From: Rotaria socialis
Taxonomy: Eukaryota; Rotifera; Eurotatoria; Philodinida; Philodinidae
DNA: 64,000 nucleotides
NCBI GenBank assembly: GCA_905331475.1
Contig: CAJNYU010004415.1
Coordinates: 62,001 to 126,000 of the forward strand
Direction of reading: 5' to 3'
Part shown: positions 14,401 to 26,686 of the stretch, piece by piece
Numbering within the stretch: position 1 is the first letter of the stretch
Layout of the letters: every line of letters starts with the position of its first letter
The notes under the pieces: model-generated
Seen by the model: only the letters and a program-made list of their open reading frames with translations
Told to the model about the DNA's origin: nothing
Databases searched by the model: none
Position numbers and translations under genes: made by a program

Positions 14401-16144
14401 GCGTATCGTAAAACAAAAAATACATACAATGAACTGAATTTCATATAGATTAATTGTATGATGAAACTTGTACAAAAAATTTATAATCTCAATTGAAAAA
14501 ATAATAGTTAATATCAATTGAAGACCTTCTTTTCTGTATTTGTGCATCGAAAAATTCTACCTTGTCTTTATCTAAACTAATACCCTTATAATAAACGTGA
14601 TAAATAGAAGCATACAGGATTTCTTAGTGCGCTCTTCTATTAGCTTCGTTAATCCTTATATGTTTCTTTCAATTATATCACTTTTTACGTGTATTATATT
14701 TCAGTATTCTTTCAAGTAAATTCTTTTTTTTCATGATGAATAAGAACCTTAGTATTTAATACTGAGATATTATTTATTTCTATTTTTTTATAGTAGCTCA
14801 ACAGTCTAATTCTTCACAACTGTGTGACATATATAAATAGTTTCCATCACGAAAAAGAAACATACGGGCGTATTGCTTTAATTCAAAGGTGGGATTTTTA
14901 TATTTTCAAATGTAAAGAATACAAAATTTTTGTTTTGATGATGAAATAGAATTGACATCCGAAGAAAAGCAGAATAATGAAATACATTTACGTGTTAAAA
15001 TTGGAAAGAAGCGATGATAAATGATTGCTAACAATGGCACGATCTCTCATTAGTAAGATTAATTAAACAGCTATGATTTGTACTTGCTAACTTCTTTTTT
15101 CGAATATGAAGGATTTCAAAGTGAAATGTTGTTTACCAGTTCAACCGTTAGAATAATATTCTTCTTTTATACTTCAAGAATTTATTAGGCTTTCTTCCAT
15201 CGCTTAAAGTAGTTATTTATTCTAAATTTGTTTTTTGAAGTCTCTCATAAAATATCTGCTTCTATTTACTTACATACTTCAAATGAATATTTACCAGATA
15301 GAATAAAATATTTACTTCGTTGTTACAATTTACTAAAATAATTTTGCATTTCGCAATTTACTTAAATGTTCAATCTTAGGATTAAACTTTGGCTTATATG
15401 ATTTTTTAACTTTGGCCTTTTTCAATGCTTCGTTTCATTAGATATCATAGAATGCGTACTTTCATCCATTTAAAACAATATTATTAACAAAAACTTATAA
15501 TCTACATCAATAAATAACAGAGATGAAATGGTTTATATTATCGTAGTGGAGAAAAAATTGAAACCATAAATTCACCGAAACCTATTGATCCCCTTTGTTG
15601 TCTAGTTTTAGTTTCATTTGAATTAGTTATACAATATAATTTAGTGCATCCCATGAGCTCGAGAATAATAACACGCAGTAAAAATAAACTTGCGAAAGTA
15701 AAGCTAATCTTTTGTTCTGACTGATAGATACTTATTTAAAGTAAATAGCAAACGTTTTCGCTTAAGATATGAAGGACGAATTTTAATTTGCTGTTGAAAA
15801 AATCTACTAGCACAATCCTTCTAGGATTAAAATGTGAAATAAAATTTAGCAGCTGCTATTAATCATAGGGCGATCGGTTTATTTCATCTATTTCAAGACG
15901 TCTTATTGTTAGTTAATCCTTCCGAAATACGATAAGAAGATATTATAACGAGATGATACTGATGTACAATCGGAGATCCTATATCAACATCTGTGACGGT
16001 CTTTGAGGAAAGCTCGAATCGTTTTACGTATACTGCATCACTCATTTTACATCTTTTGTCAGAAAGGATTTCTTTAATTAGTTCAACAAGATTCGCGAGA
16101 CTTTCTGAATGATACTACAGAAATCGTTCTTTCGATATGCGTAG

Positions 16145-16296
16145 AATTGGCCGAAAGAAAAAACGTCAAATTTAAAAGCACAACGATGAATACTCCTACA
16201 GATTGTTCATATAGAATTGTTAAAAAGCTGGGCTTACACTCTATCTATAGCATTTTTCACATTTTTTACTTTCGACGTTTTTTCTTTCGGTCAATT
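16145..16296. repeat. Short terminal-inverted-repeat element (MITE-like)
   Basis: The left end reads AATTGGCCGAAAGAAAAAA followed by CGTC. The right end is its reverse complement with a single mismatch (TTGACC in place of TTGGCC). Spacing gives an element of about 152 bp with no open frame. This is the usual form of a non-autonomous DNA transposon remnant. The family is not recognisable and I see no clear target duplication. Confidence 0.6.
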
Positions 16297-17259
16297 TGAT
16301 ACCATTCGTTCTTGGTGACCTTTTGACTTACATTTCACTCGACATCTCAAATATTGAACCACGTCAAACAGTAACCTCTTGGTATAACTTATTTTAGATC
16401 CAAAAAGTAAGTCTCGAAAAAGAATTTCCCTTATTCGAAAATTAGTCACATAGTTTCGTCAGACTAGTACATTTTCCCGTGTATTACTAGCATATTATTT
16501 CTACCGTTTAATTCATTTTATGATACACCAATATACATCATACATTTTAATCAAATAGATTTAAAGATGAACAATCATACCACTATAATTATTATAATCT
16601 GAATTTACAAGTTCATCTTTTTAAACATACGAGGCCACTCTTTGGCTGGTTAGGAAAAAGTTTACAGGGAAAAATAACTTGTTGTAGAAGAAAGAAATGT
16701 TACACTAGTGCTTATCGTAACTTCTTCTGTCTGCCCTCTTTTTTTTTCTATTATTCTTTGAAAGTATAATTAGAAAGGAAAAAAAGATCAACCTGTTAAC
16801 TAGACAATCATCGAAGTGTGATAATTCAAATACATCTTCAACATTCGTTTGTATTTATGCATAACGCATCTCTTCTTCTATGAGGTCATATATCTACGAT
16901 CATTTTACTTCATGATACTTTAACTGTCTCTATAACCTGTCGGATGAAAATCTTCGATATTCTATTTTTTTCAAACTTCTACGCTAATTAACGTCCATGC
17001 GCCGCTATTCTATGTTAGCCGAAGCATCAAAACGAAACAAATCGATATGTTGTAATTCACCTGACATATAAATCGTCAATACCTGCTTTTTTTGTTTTGG
17101 CCTTATTTGCCTAAAAGAGAGAACGAAAAAAAAGAGGAAAAAGACGGGGATCACGTTTGTCTTTGTGTGATCACTGTGTCGTTCACGCGTGACAGATTCA
17201 ATGCGGGTATCTTTTTTATTGCTTACTCACATACAAAAAAAGCGATTTTCATATTAAAT

Positions 17260-17835
17260 ATGTCAATCGAAGATATCGACGCAAAAAGTGTTCAACAATT
17301 CGATCCTTATCGTGCTACTGGTCTCTGGCATATCATAGCGACTAATGATAATATGTGGAAAAGCAAACTAACTCCTACAATAACTTATAGTATTCATGAA
17401 AATTTGCCAGATGGGCGCGTTCGCATGAATAATCTTGTTGAATATTATAGTAAACAACTTTGCGTTGGCTATCGTCCGACGAGTATAGAAGGTATTGACA
17501 CTCAACTATCAATTAAACCAAGTCGTTATCAATGGCGAGGTAGCGGTATACTGAAACTCTTTACTAACGAATCGGGTTTCATTTTTGTTGATAACGAAAC
17601 AGCACCTGATCGACCTTATCAGTGGATAGCAAAAATATATAGCCCAACAATTTTTTCTAGCGGTGGAATCGATTTAATGACTCGTACACGACACCCACCG
17701 ACACATGTACTTAATGATTTCGTACAATTTTGTCGAGACGACTCCGTAATAAGACCGAGATCGGCGAATATGTTTTATACTCGAGAAAAAGCTGATAATG
17801 AAATTTATTATATAAGAGATCTTCAATTAGATTAA
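17260..17835 (+). CDS. Lipocalin-like protein, single exon, 191 aa
   Basis: The frame starts at ATG 17260 and ends with TAA at 17833-17835. Near the N-terminus FDPYRATGLWHIIA carries the G-x-W signature followed by an IA pair, as in Blc/apolipoprotein-D-type lipocalins. Beyond it are alternating short hydrophobic and charged segments compatible with a small beta-barrel, including ITYSI, SGILKLF and YQWIAKIYS. Length fits the family (about 160-200 aa). I see no N-terminal signal peptide from this start. The frame is open upstream to 17092 but only through non-ATG codons and with lysine-rich, non-signal-like content. Lipocalins bind small hydrophobic ligands; no ligand can be inferred. No intron is needed. 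Confidence 0.6.
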   Translation: MSIEDIDAKSVQQFDPYRATGLWHIIATNDNMWKSKLTPTITYSIHENLPDGRVRMNNLVEYYSKQLCVGYRPTSIEGIDTQLSIKPSRYQWRGSGILKLFTNESGFIFVDNETAPDRPYQWIAKIYSPTIFSSGGIDLMTRTRHPPTHVLNDFVQFCRDDSVIRPRSANMFYTREKADNEIYYIRDLQLD

Positions 17836-20119
17836 TAAGAAGTAACGGAAACAAAAAATACAATCCTTCAGTTTTTCTATTAAATATTATTTGTATTTTT
17901 TTTAATTCATCGATTTAAAAAGTCGCGAGATTTCTCAACTAATAATTTCTTTTTCGATTTATGTGATAAATATTACCGTTATTGTTGTTTCTTTTTTAAA
18001 TAATAATTTTTTATAATTCTATGTAAACAAGAAAAATTCTAACTATTGCTTTGTTTTAATAATTTTCACATTTTCTCCACAAAAACCACCAAATATTTAT
18101 GAACAATCGAATTAGATTTCATAAAACACAAAATAAATTGTTCGTTCAATATCGATAATTTTAATTAAAAAGAAAAATACGAATTATTGATCGCAAATAT
18201 ACAATTAAATTTGGAAAAGTTTCTATTGCAATTTTTAGTAGAATTTCTTTTTATTAGATTTTCTCTTCTTAATAGAAAAATGAAATCATAAATCTTTCTT
18301 TTTCGACTCATACTCATTAAAATTCGTAGACACTTCAACTATGCATAATCAACAGATATTTACAATTCATACCTAGCTGTGCACAACTGAATTAATATTA
18401 TAAAATCTCATCATCGACTAATAGACAAGCGGGTCTATTGATTTACTTTTTTTGAAGTATTATGAAAAGGAAACAAAGAGTGGCTTTTCAGTTCCTAGAG
18501 AAAATAGCAATTTCAAATGGTACTGACACGCAGAAAAGATCCTGTATCAGTTTCGGTCATGATCAAAATTCATTATACGTTTTTTAAAGAATGGCATTCA
18601 TTGAACAACATAATTGTTAATGTCTATTATAGGGGAAATGGCGAGGCGGTTACACGCTTACAGGCAAAACTCTCGAGTCTATCATACAACATTGATATCT
18701 ATTCAAATTTGATCTGAATATTAGTTAGGAAGCACCACATGCTTGAGAATTGTCGTTATCATAAGTATGATTAAATCCGAGAATTTCAGGGCATGCTGAC
18801 CTTTTTCTTTACCAATAATTCATAAGTTAATGTTGATTTTAATAAGTATACTGACTTTTAGTTTTGACAGCTGCGAGTAAAAGAAAACAAAATGTATTAC
18901 CTGGAAAGCAGGATATAATTTACTACGTTGATGTACAATCTATCTACAAGTCAGACATTTAATATCATTTTTCCATATTAAATATATGGAAAAGTCATCA
19001 AATTAAAAATATAACTTCAATTTAGTTTTCTTATCTCGAAATAGCACTACTTATAAAATTTTAATTATTATTACGCTAATGAATTCTTTTTAGTATCCAT
19101 TTTGACTATACACTATGCGATACTAAATAGCAGACTATGAAGTTAAAAGTCACGCTTAAACATAAATACTTGATGTAAATGTTGCATGAGACGGCGAAAA
19201 GTTTTACTCGCAAAAACATTACTACTAATTGAAATATGCACAGGTCTATAGAAAGCTTTTTAATTTAAATAATAAAAAAGGCGACGCAATTCACTCTACT
19301 TACTTAGAAATTTATTAGGCTATTTAGATCAGTCAATGATAACGCATAAAATATACTTGTTCTATTGGTTACGCTTTTACAACAAAGAACTCACGTCTTA
19401 TCTTCTAGTAGTTTTATTCGTCTTTCACATTCTCACATACCAACGAAGAGTCAAATGGCATCTATACTGTTCTCGTATTTTTCACTAATGGATCTGAAGA
19501 ACAAGAAAAATGTTTCTTCATACGTGATTGTATGTTGACAATGCAAGCGAATTAAAAAGAATCTATGTTAAACAATTCTATGGAGAAGACAATCGTCTAT
19601 TTTTAGTTGAAACTACTTTTAATGTAAAGATTAACTAAGGCATTCACACCAGTTTTGCATAGAATATGTCCTCTGAGTTCTAATTCTCTCTGTAGAAAAT
19701 CAATATACAATAAAAAAGTATTCATTAAAAGAAATAGAACTTAACCCTTCCAACTCAAAATAGACATGTTTGTAAAGTAGATTAACTATTTGGTGATGAT
19801 ACATTACTTTTAACTTTTAAATTAAAAGAATCCTAGATGAATAGTAGTTTAGGCTAGTAAAAAAAACTAGCTTGTTTATTTTTCAATAGTTTGATACGAT
19901 CGTTTTTGAAATAGTCTATTTATCTTTCGTCTGAGCATGCCTAGGTCCGAACGACGGAATTTCACAAGAATGTAGTTCCGCAAGTATTCGAGTTATTTTT
20001 AAAATGAGATTCTTTTTTTGTTTCGTTTTTGCTACTCTTCCACAATAATTTAAAAATTATATTTTATTTTATTATTTATTGATTTATTAGTATTTATTTA
20101 CATTCACAATTTTTATTTT

Positions 20120-20169
20120 TATTTTACAAACGTTTCGAAAGCGTCAGCTTTCTTCGTCAGTGTGTTTAA
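20120..20169 (-). ncRNA. Hammerhead-ribozyme-like motif, left arm
   Basis: Mirror copy of the right-arm motif on the opposite strand. The CTGACGA core lies at 20160-20154 and GAAA at 20136-20133. It has the same stem II and the same extra A, so the two arms are not independent evidence of conservation. Confidence 0.42.
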
Positions 20170-20302
20170 AACAGAACAAATAGAATAATGATGCGACGAG
20201 CGTGTGATGCTATATGTTTTTTCTTTTTCTTCTTCTTATGATACTGGTACGGAAGAATGAACAAGACGGTAAACTGGACGAGATAGGTNTATTTGTTCTG
20301 TT

Positions 20303-20352
20303 TTAAACACACTGACGAAGAAAGCTGACGCTTTCGAAACGTTTGTAAAATA
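20303..20352 (+). ncRNA. Hammerhead-ribozyme-like motif, right arm
   Basis: CTGACGA (20312-20318) is followed by a perfect 6-bp stem, GAAAGC (20320-20325) with GCTTTC (20330-20335), closed by a TGAC tetraloop, then GAAAC. This is the order CUGANGA, stem II, GAAA of the hammerhead core. After GAAA comes CGTTTGTAAAA. Its self-complementary ACGT could form a minimal stem III in a dimer. TGT and AAAA could pair with ACA and TTTT before the core as stem I. One extra A (20319) lies between the conserved core and stem II, which departs from the consensus. Hammerhead motifs are known from Penelope-like retroelements of many animals. Confidence 0.45.
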
Positions 20353-21273
20353 AAAATAAAAATTGTAAATGTAAATAAATACTAATAAATCAATAAATAA
20401 TAAAATAAAATATAATTTTTAAATTATTGTGGAAGAGTAGCAAAAACGAAACAAAATTATAATGACCTTCCAATTAACCACAAAACAATAAGATTCTTTC
20501 CCTTCAACATAAAATTAACACATGATGCATGCTCTGTTGATTTGACGTGTTAGATATTCGATTATTCACTGAATTCTTCGAAAAATACTCTACCATTTAT
20601 TTATTATTATTCTGAAGAACATTTTAATGTGTTTTTCTCCGGAATAAAATCCTAATGCTAATCAACAGCTACGCTAAATTAGAATTTCTTTTTTATCAAT
20701 TACTTACAATGGAATGGTTGTTTGTTTTTGATTTAATACGTTTACACATATGTGAGTCAAATTTACGCATTCAAAATCTAGACTGTTTTTACTCTATACA
20801 GACTGAATTATTCTAATAGAGAGCTTGCGATTGAAGATTTTCTTTTCGCAACATACGAATAGATCTTATAAGTAAAGCTTGTTTCGAAGAAAAGGTACTC
20901 GAGAAATGCTAACATTTAAAAATGCAAATTATCATGGTTTGAAGCTTTTAGTTTTATAAGAAATTTATTTTTAATTTGAAGTGTATTTTTTCTTGTTTCA
21001 ACTCAATGAGTTCAGTTCAACCATGGTGGAAGAGGAGACTGTCAGTACCTGGAATTTCAATTAGTTCACTAATAAGATAAAGATGCTTAATTTAAAATAT
21101 TACAAGCTATGAAAGCCAAGGCTGGTCTATATTTTAAAATAATTATTTTTCAATTGGAATCGTTCGTGTGCTCCCAATAAACTTTATCCTATTTACAAAC
21201 CATGTCAACATATTTTTCTTTAGATATTATAATTGAAGATTTCTTGGCATATAATTTGTCTAATGTGCCTAAA

Positions 21274-21466
21274 CCCCTACACAGAATAGAAGCCCACCCC
21301 CTGGGTTAGATTTCTCCGTTGAAAATCAAGGTTTACTTCATGAAAAATGAAAGGATGAACATTTCTCTATCAAATAACGCAAAAACTGGCATCAGGGCAT
21401 GTTTTGTTACAGAAGTATAGCTTGCGAAGCAGAGACACCACCCATGGGCTTCTATTCTGTAGGGGG
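21274..21466. repeat. Short terminal-inverted-repeat element
   Basis: The left end CCCCTACACAGAATAGAAG has a near-exact inverted copy at the right end (CTTCTATTCTGTAGGGG), giving about 17-21 bp of terminal inverted repeat around about 190 bp without coding content. It is MITE-like and the family is unknown. Confidence 0.6.
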
Positions 21467-23969
21467 ATTTATTGCTAAAGATTTTAAAAGCGTGCCTCAA
21501 AATGTCAGAAGAATCTCTTGAATCGTTGTGCCAAAGTTATCGCGCTATGGAAAACGAATGCTCATACGTATGAAGACAAAAAGACAATGTAAAACCATGT
21601 CTAAATGTGAAATTTCATATTTAAGTATTTTTATCAATATGATAATTAACATTAGTAGAGATGTAAACTTAAATCTAATATAGTACCTGCTAAACAGTCG
21701 ATGTTTTACATTTATTTATTTTTTTATTTTTATTTACAGTTGTAAATAAAGAAAAAATATCTAATATGAAATGTTACTACATAAACCTGTCATATTCAAG
21801 CTCGATTTTGCTCATACCTTGTACATTATTCATGTCAAGTAGAAATAACTTTTTGTTCTATAAAATTCTTCATGAATTCTTTAACAAAATTCTTATTCGT
21901 ATAATCCAACGGCAATTTTTAGTTTTCTCAAGTAATCGATACGAAAGTAAGATAAACCGCTGATTAGATCTTGTGAAAGTCGGGTTTACTGTAGCAGAGG
22001 AAGTCATAATTATTTAACTATATTCGTACGAGGTAAACATTGCCAGACTCTCTTCAATTAAGATAGTTCCTTCTCTGTTAAAAACCATAATTCATTGGTT
22101 CATGCTTTAAGAATATTTTCTTCTTTCTTTGTTATATTTACATTTAATTATACGATTAACAGCAAAATATGTCTTGTGAGTGTACCGATTATTCAGAATT
22201 GGCACCTAGATCGGTACATAAGTTTTTATGAGTCTTGTGTTGCTGCAATATTCTGATCGGATTTCAGTTCTCGTAATGATTAAAGAAAGAGAAAAGCATT
22301 TATTAATTTTCTATAGATGACATTTTTATTTGGGACAATATTTCATAATTGATTTGCATGCAGAATTTCTAATATATCACTACACTAGATCATTATTTGC
22401 CAATGGACATTTTTATGCTTACAAAATAAATCTATCATATATTCAATTTCCTCATATTTACAATCATTAGAGCTTTCCATTTTATCGATTCTCTTATTTT
22501 CTTCTTCTCTAGTTCCTATCCTTTTCCTGAATGTTAATTTACTTATCATGCAATAAAACAAGCTCAATATTTCTTTTATCATACTATTCATTCATACATT
22601 TTATGAGGAACTCTCAACGAGACGAGGAAAATATTTTTTAAGTACTATTTCTATGATGGAGTATTTCTAATGAGATAAAGCGTATTTCGAAATTAAAACA
22701 ATTTTCTTTCTAATTAACAATGCGTCTGATTTTTTTACAAGCAGCTGTAGATGATGTTAAAATAGAGCAGATTTGCATTAGTACACTTGTCATATTCGTG
22801 TTCGTTTAGTAAGTAGGTTGTTAGATGAAAGATTCACTTACTATTCGCACTCTCTTTACTCAAACTTATACCATAACGTTCTTCCGCCGATGTTTGCGTC
22901 CAATACATTTTTAATGAATTTTCAGAAAATTCAAACAAGCAAATTCGTTTATTGAAAAATTTTGTATCTAAGATTATACAATATCGATCGAATAGAAGTA
23001 TTCATAAACTGAGATCGAATAAATTTACGTACCTCACTGGAAGTTCTTTTAAACTTTGGATGTAACAGTTTAAGCCGACTGTAATTTTGAAACTGAGATA
23101 GATTCGTTGATTAAAATTTCAACTAATAAATATATATTTTTTTTAAAAAAATAATTGTAACGTTGCTTGATTGACGCTAGGGAAGCAAACAAGATGATTA
23201 TTTAGTAAGCAGACAGTTTTAAAATAGAATTTACATCGATTTTGCAATGTGATCCAAGCGATTGAATACGTTTTAGGATAGTCGACTAGTTGTCGTGAAT
23301 TATTACTTATTTAACCAACTTATTTGAGTGAATATTATTCTTGAAATAGACTATTCACTGATTTATTTCAAAATCTTTTTTTGTTCTTTAAGATTTATGA
23401 TAGAAGAGAAGAATGAAAATATTTAATTCATTCTATTAATATGATTTCTTTATAACTCAATTTTTTTTTGCAATATTTTTGTAAATTCATTGCTTCAACT
23501 TTTTCTCTTCCATCACAAGGACTTTCACTTCATGAAAAACGTGTCCATGTTTACACGTATCTATAGTTATATTTGCAGTTGAATACCAATGTTATAGTAA
23601 TAAATCGGTTTTTTTTAAACTGCATGCTGTTCTCTCTGATTCTTCTTCACACCAATACTCTAGGCTAAGTAGAATTTTTTCATCTTCGATTTGCATAAAT
23701 CACCAAAACCTTACTGCTAAGATTTCTTTCTTGTGTAATAATGAATATTGCAAGAGAAAATTTACACTTTTTTATTTATTTGGTCACGTCACCTTATATG
23801 GCCTACTTGTGAAGCATATTGCATACATCTGACATCTGAGTAGAGCTTTTAACAGATAATGTCAATGGTGAAAAGCAATGATGAGTCATCTTATTCAAAT
23901 AGAAACGTTAATTGATTCAATTTACAGATATTGTTGTTGTGTGAAGCAGAAAAAAAATATTTGAGTCGC

Positions 23970-25059
23970 ATGTCCGAAGAAGAAAAGCATTCGTTTAAAA
24001 TCCAAGCGGTCAATCGGCGATTTTTACCATTCGATTTAGGTTAATTAATAGATTTTCTTTTTCTAAAGAAATATCTTGTTTTTCGTTTAGAAAAAGAAAA
24101 AGAATGGCGAGGTCCATTTTTTTTCGTGCAAGGTGCTGACTGTCAGCCAGGTTTGACGTATCGATGGACTGGTACTCGTCGAGTTGAATGTACTCCTGAT
24201 ATGCCTATGAAGTAATGAACCAAGAAACAACAGAATCTTGTTAGTAACAATGTTCTATTTGTATTCTTGTTTAGATGGGATGTTGAAATTGAATCCACAC
24301 GTGCTATTATTGAAAAACTCAATCAAATGAACCCGAAACCAAAATTTTTTGTCGTCTGCGGCGATATTGTTGATGCGTTTGATTGTAAGAAATAACATAA
24401 GTTTTATAGGTCGGTATTTGCTTTGTTTTTTTTCGTCAATTCTAGTCGAAGAACCATTTCGTTCACAGCAAGAAACTGATATAAAACAAGTGCTCAGCGA
24501 ATTAGATCCTACAATTCCACTAGTATGTGTTTGTGGAAATCATGATGTCGGCGATGAACCGACACGTTCAAGTATTCAACGATATATTGATCATTTCGGT
24601 GACGATTATTTTGATTTTTATTGTGGTGGAGTACATTGTATTGTTTTAAATTCACAATTTTATGCACATTCATCGAATGTCGAAGATTTAAAATTACAGC
24701 ATGAAAAATGGCTTGATGAAGTGTTACAGGATAAACAATCGAAGCATATAATTCTATTTCAACATATTCCATGGTTTTTAAAAAACTTCGATGAAGAGAA
24801 AGATTATTTTAATATTGAAATCAGTACAAGACTTCGAATGCTTGAAAAATTTCATGCCGCGGGTGTGAAGAAAATTTTCTGTGGACACTATCATCGGAAT
24901 ACAGGCGGATCATATAAATCCATGGAAGAAGTCGTTACAAGTGCGATCGGTCTGCAATTAGGAAAAGATAAATCAGGTGTTCGATTAGTCCGCGTGACAG
25001 AGAACGATATTGAACACAAATATTTTGAAACAGAAGATATTCCGGCAAATTTTCTATGA
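23970..25059 (+). CDS. CPPED1: CPPED1-like calcineurin-type metallophosphatase, four exons, 304 aa
   Basis: Exons 23970-24039, 24091-24211, 24275-24384 and 24446-25059 join in phase to 305 codons including TGA. Introns are 51-63 bp. The order of motifs matches CPPED1: WRGPFFFVQGADCQ, then NPKPKFFVVCGDIVD, then CGNHDVGDEPT, DDYFDFYCGGV, LNSQFY, FQHIPWFL and GHYHRNTGG. These supply the Asp, Asn and His ligands of the two-metal site of calcineurin-like phosphoesterases. The usual GADPQ reads GADCQ here. Length agrees with the vertebrate protein (about 314 aa). The family acts as a cytosolic Ser/Thr phosphatase, with AKT reported as a substrate in mammals. An AATAAA lies about 20 bp after the stop. 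Recognition is strong across the whole length. Confidence 0.93.
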
Positions 25060-26686
25060 TGCAAGTTTTCATCGTTCATTGAATAAAACACTCATTCGAA
25101 TCATGACAAAACTCTTTATTTGCTCTTGCTATGCTTGTAGGAATTTATTGGCACGTCGATACTCGAATTGTCCTATGCGAGATTTTCACACACGTATAAG
25201 CAAGTCATAAAATAATAGATAATTTATGAAAGAAAACAGATCGTCGTCATTCCGAATTAACATTTTATTTTTATTTTAAGGCCGCTGCTGTGAATGACAC
25301 GGTATTCTCTTATGTAAATAATTCAACACTTGCGAACATTTTCATAACGTCCTAGAGTGTATAATTCGTTTTTTTGCAGGATCGATACAATACGAAAACA
25401 ACACTCTCGAGAAATATGCTAAACACTTCTTCGCAGTAAAGGCTCATGGTAGCAGCAGTTTTGAAAATGATAAAAATAATCTTTATGATGTTTGAAAAAT
25501 TTGATTATTACTTTTGACACGAGAGATGTTGAGACCTCTATGTGCATTAAATAAACAAATAGAAATGTAGAATGTTAAATTGACATTTGATATTGCAATA
25601 TAAAAGAGTCGTGCATTAATTAGATGTATGATGATTATATTTTGAAGTCAAAGCGGAGTCTTTTTCTCATGTGGCGCTCGCTTGTATAGTAGAACAGCAA
25701 GCAATTCTTGATAACACTAACAGCAGGTTGGAGCAACTATGACCGCAGAGACGACTGCTGAAGCGTTGCGATCGCTCAAATGGAATCCCTGATGAGAATA
25801 AAGTGTTTTGACAAACTACAAAATTGAAAATTTTGATCCGAAACGTTGCCTACATACTGTGCCTTGTTTTACAGTAGTAATTGTCGAATATCTTATATTA
25901 AACAGTTTTCTTTCTCGCAAAGACATTTTTTTGTTATAATTACAAGTTTTCATATTATCTAATGGCTATAAAATTTGCTCATTGAAAAACATTTTCTAAA
26001 TAATTTGATACATTTTCCTTTCCAGCCATTGCCATTTCTTCATTGATGCAATACAACATTCCGAGGAGAGTAATGCAGCAGCTCTTAAAACATGATTTTA
26101 TCTTTAATAATTATTAGTCGCATCATATGCAAAAAGAAATGAACGTGATCTGCAACTCTCGATTATTTAGAGTTCTATTTTACTTTTTTAAAAATAAAAA
26201 AATCCTTGTGACTTATAAAAAAAATGTTGAACAACATCAACGAAATAAAATCAAGCAGGTTTAAGCAATTTGTACGCGGACACTTTCACGATACGGCAGA
26301 TTCAATCCGTTGATTTTCCCCAACAATGATCTAAGAATATATAGATAGGAGATCTATTTATCCTCTAGTTTCTGGCGGATCATAGACATTGAGCTTCTAA
26401 TTCAAAACAGCGAGTCTCTCAAAGAACGATGGTAAAATGTGATTTTAAGTGTAAATAGAGGTCGTGAATGCGAAGTCTCTTTCTGGTCGTTTATTCTTGT
26501 TCCGGATTGACTTTTTTGCAATATCACCGAAGAATGTCTTCTTCAACATTCTCTTCAGAAAAAAATCTGTCCTACGGCGAAAGTGTCCGAGCGAATATCT
26601 GTCTGACTCTGAAAAGAGTGCGGGATTATGCATAGATTAACTAGATATATATATATATATATGTTCATGTCTCTTATAATAAATCT
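25060..26686. other. Intergenic region between convergent CPPED1 and ANO8
   Basis: The two flanking genes end toward each other. No coding exon is visible between them. It contains one small inverted-repeat element (26273-26595) and a short (TA)n run near 26645-26662. Confidence 0.55.
26273..26595. repeat. Imperfect terminal-inverted-repeat element
   Basis: CGGACACTTTC with following CAGATT-type sequence near 26277-26303 recurs in inverted orientation near 26567-26593. The shared end is about 27 bp with several mismatches. The interior is non-coding. It is MITE-like and, judged by its mismatches, older than the elements with near-perfect ends. Confidence 0.45.

Larger units (their letters stand above)
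8099..17259. other. About 9 kb without a supported gene
   Basis: Neither strand shows a coding exon with matching splice signals. Open frames here (for example a hydrophobic 103-codon frame at 10862-11173 on the minus strand, which begins at TTG) lack ATG starts, motifs or partners. The stretch lies upstream of the SKI-like regulator, so it may hold that gene's promoter and distal control DNA. A small CAG repeat (about 8384-8403) and one short terminal-inverted-repeat element (16145-16296) are the only structures I can name. Confidence 0.55.
20016..20456. repeat. Inverted pair of 167-bp repeats around a 107-bp spacer
   Basis: The left arm (20016-20182) and the right arm (20290-20456) are reverse complements of each other and look identical over about 167 bp. 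The spacer (20183-20289) ends in the window's single ambiguous base, at 20289. Each arm is A+T rich apart from one G+C-richer block containing a hammerhead-like core. The arrangement resembles two head-to-head copies of a short repeat, possibly pieces of a Penelope-like element or a related retrozyme-type repeat. It could alternatively be an assembly fold-back at the ambiguous base. Confidence 0.75.
17836..23969. other. About 6 kb without a supported gene; contains inverted repeats
   Basis: I found no coding exon on either strand. The stretch contains the 441-bp inverted repeat at 20016-20456 and a small element at 21274-21466. The rest is A+T-rich sequence with no recognisable feature. Confidence 0.5.

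Noticed and set aside
24509-24772. Minus-strand frame over CPPED1
   Set aside because: Shadow of the strongly recognised plus-strand CPPED1 exon.
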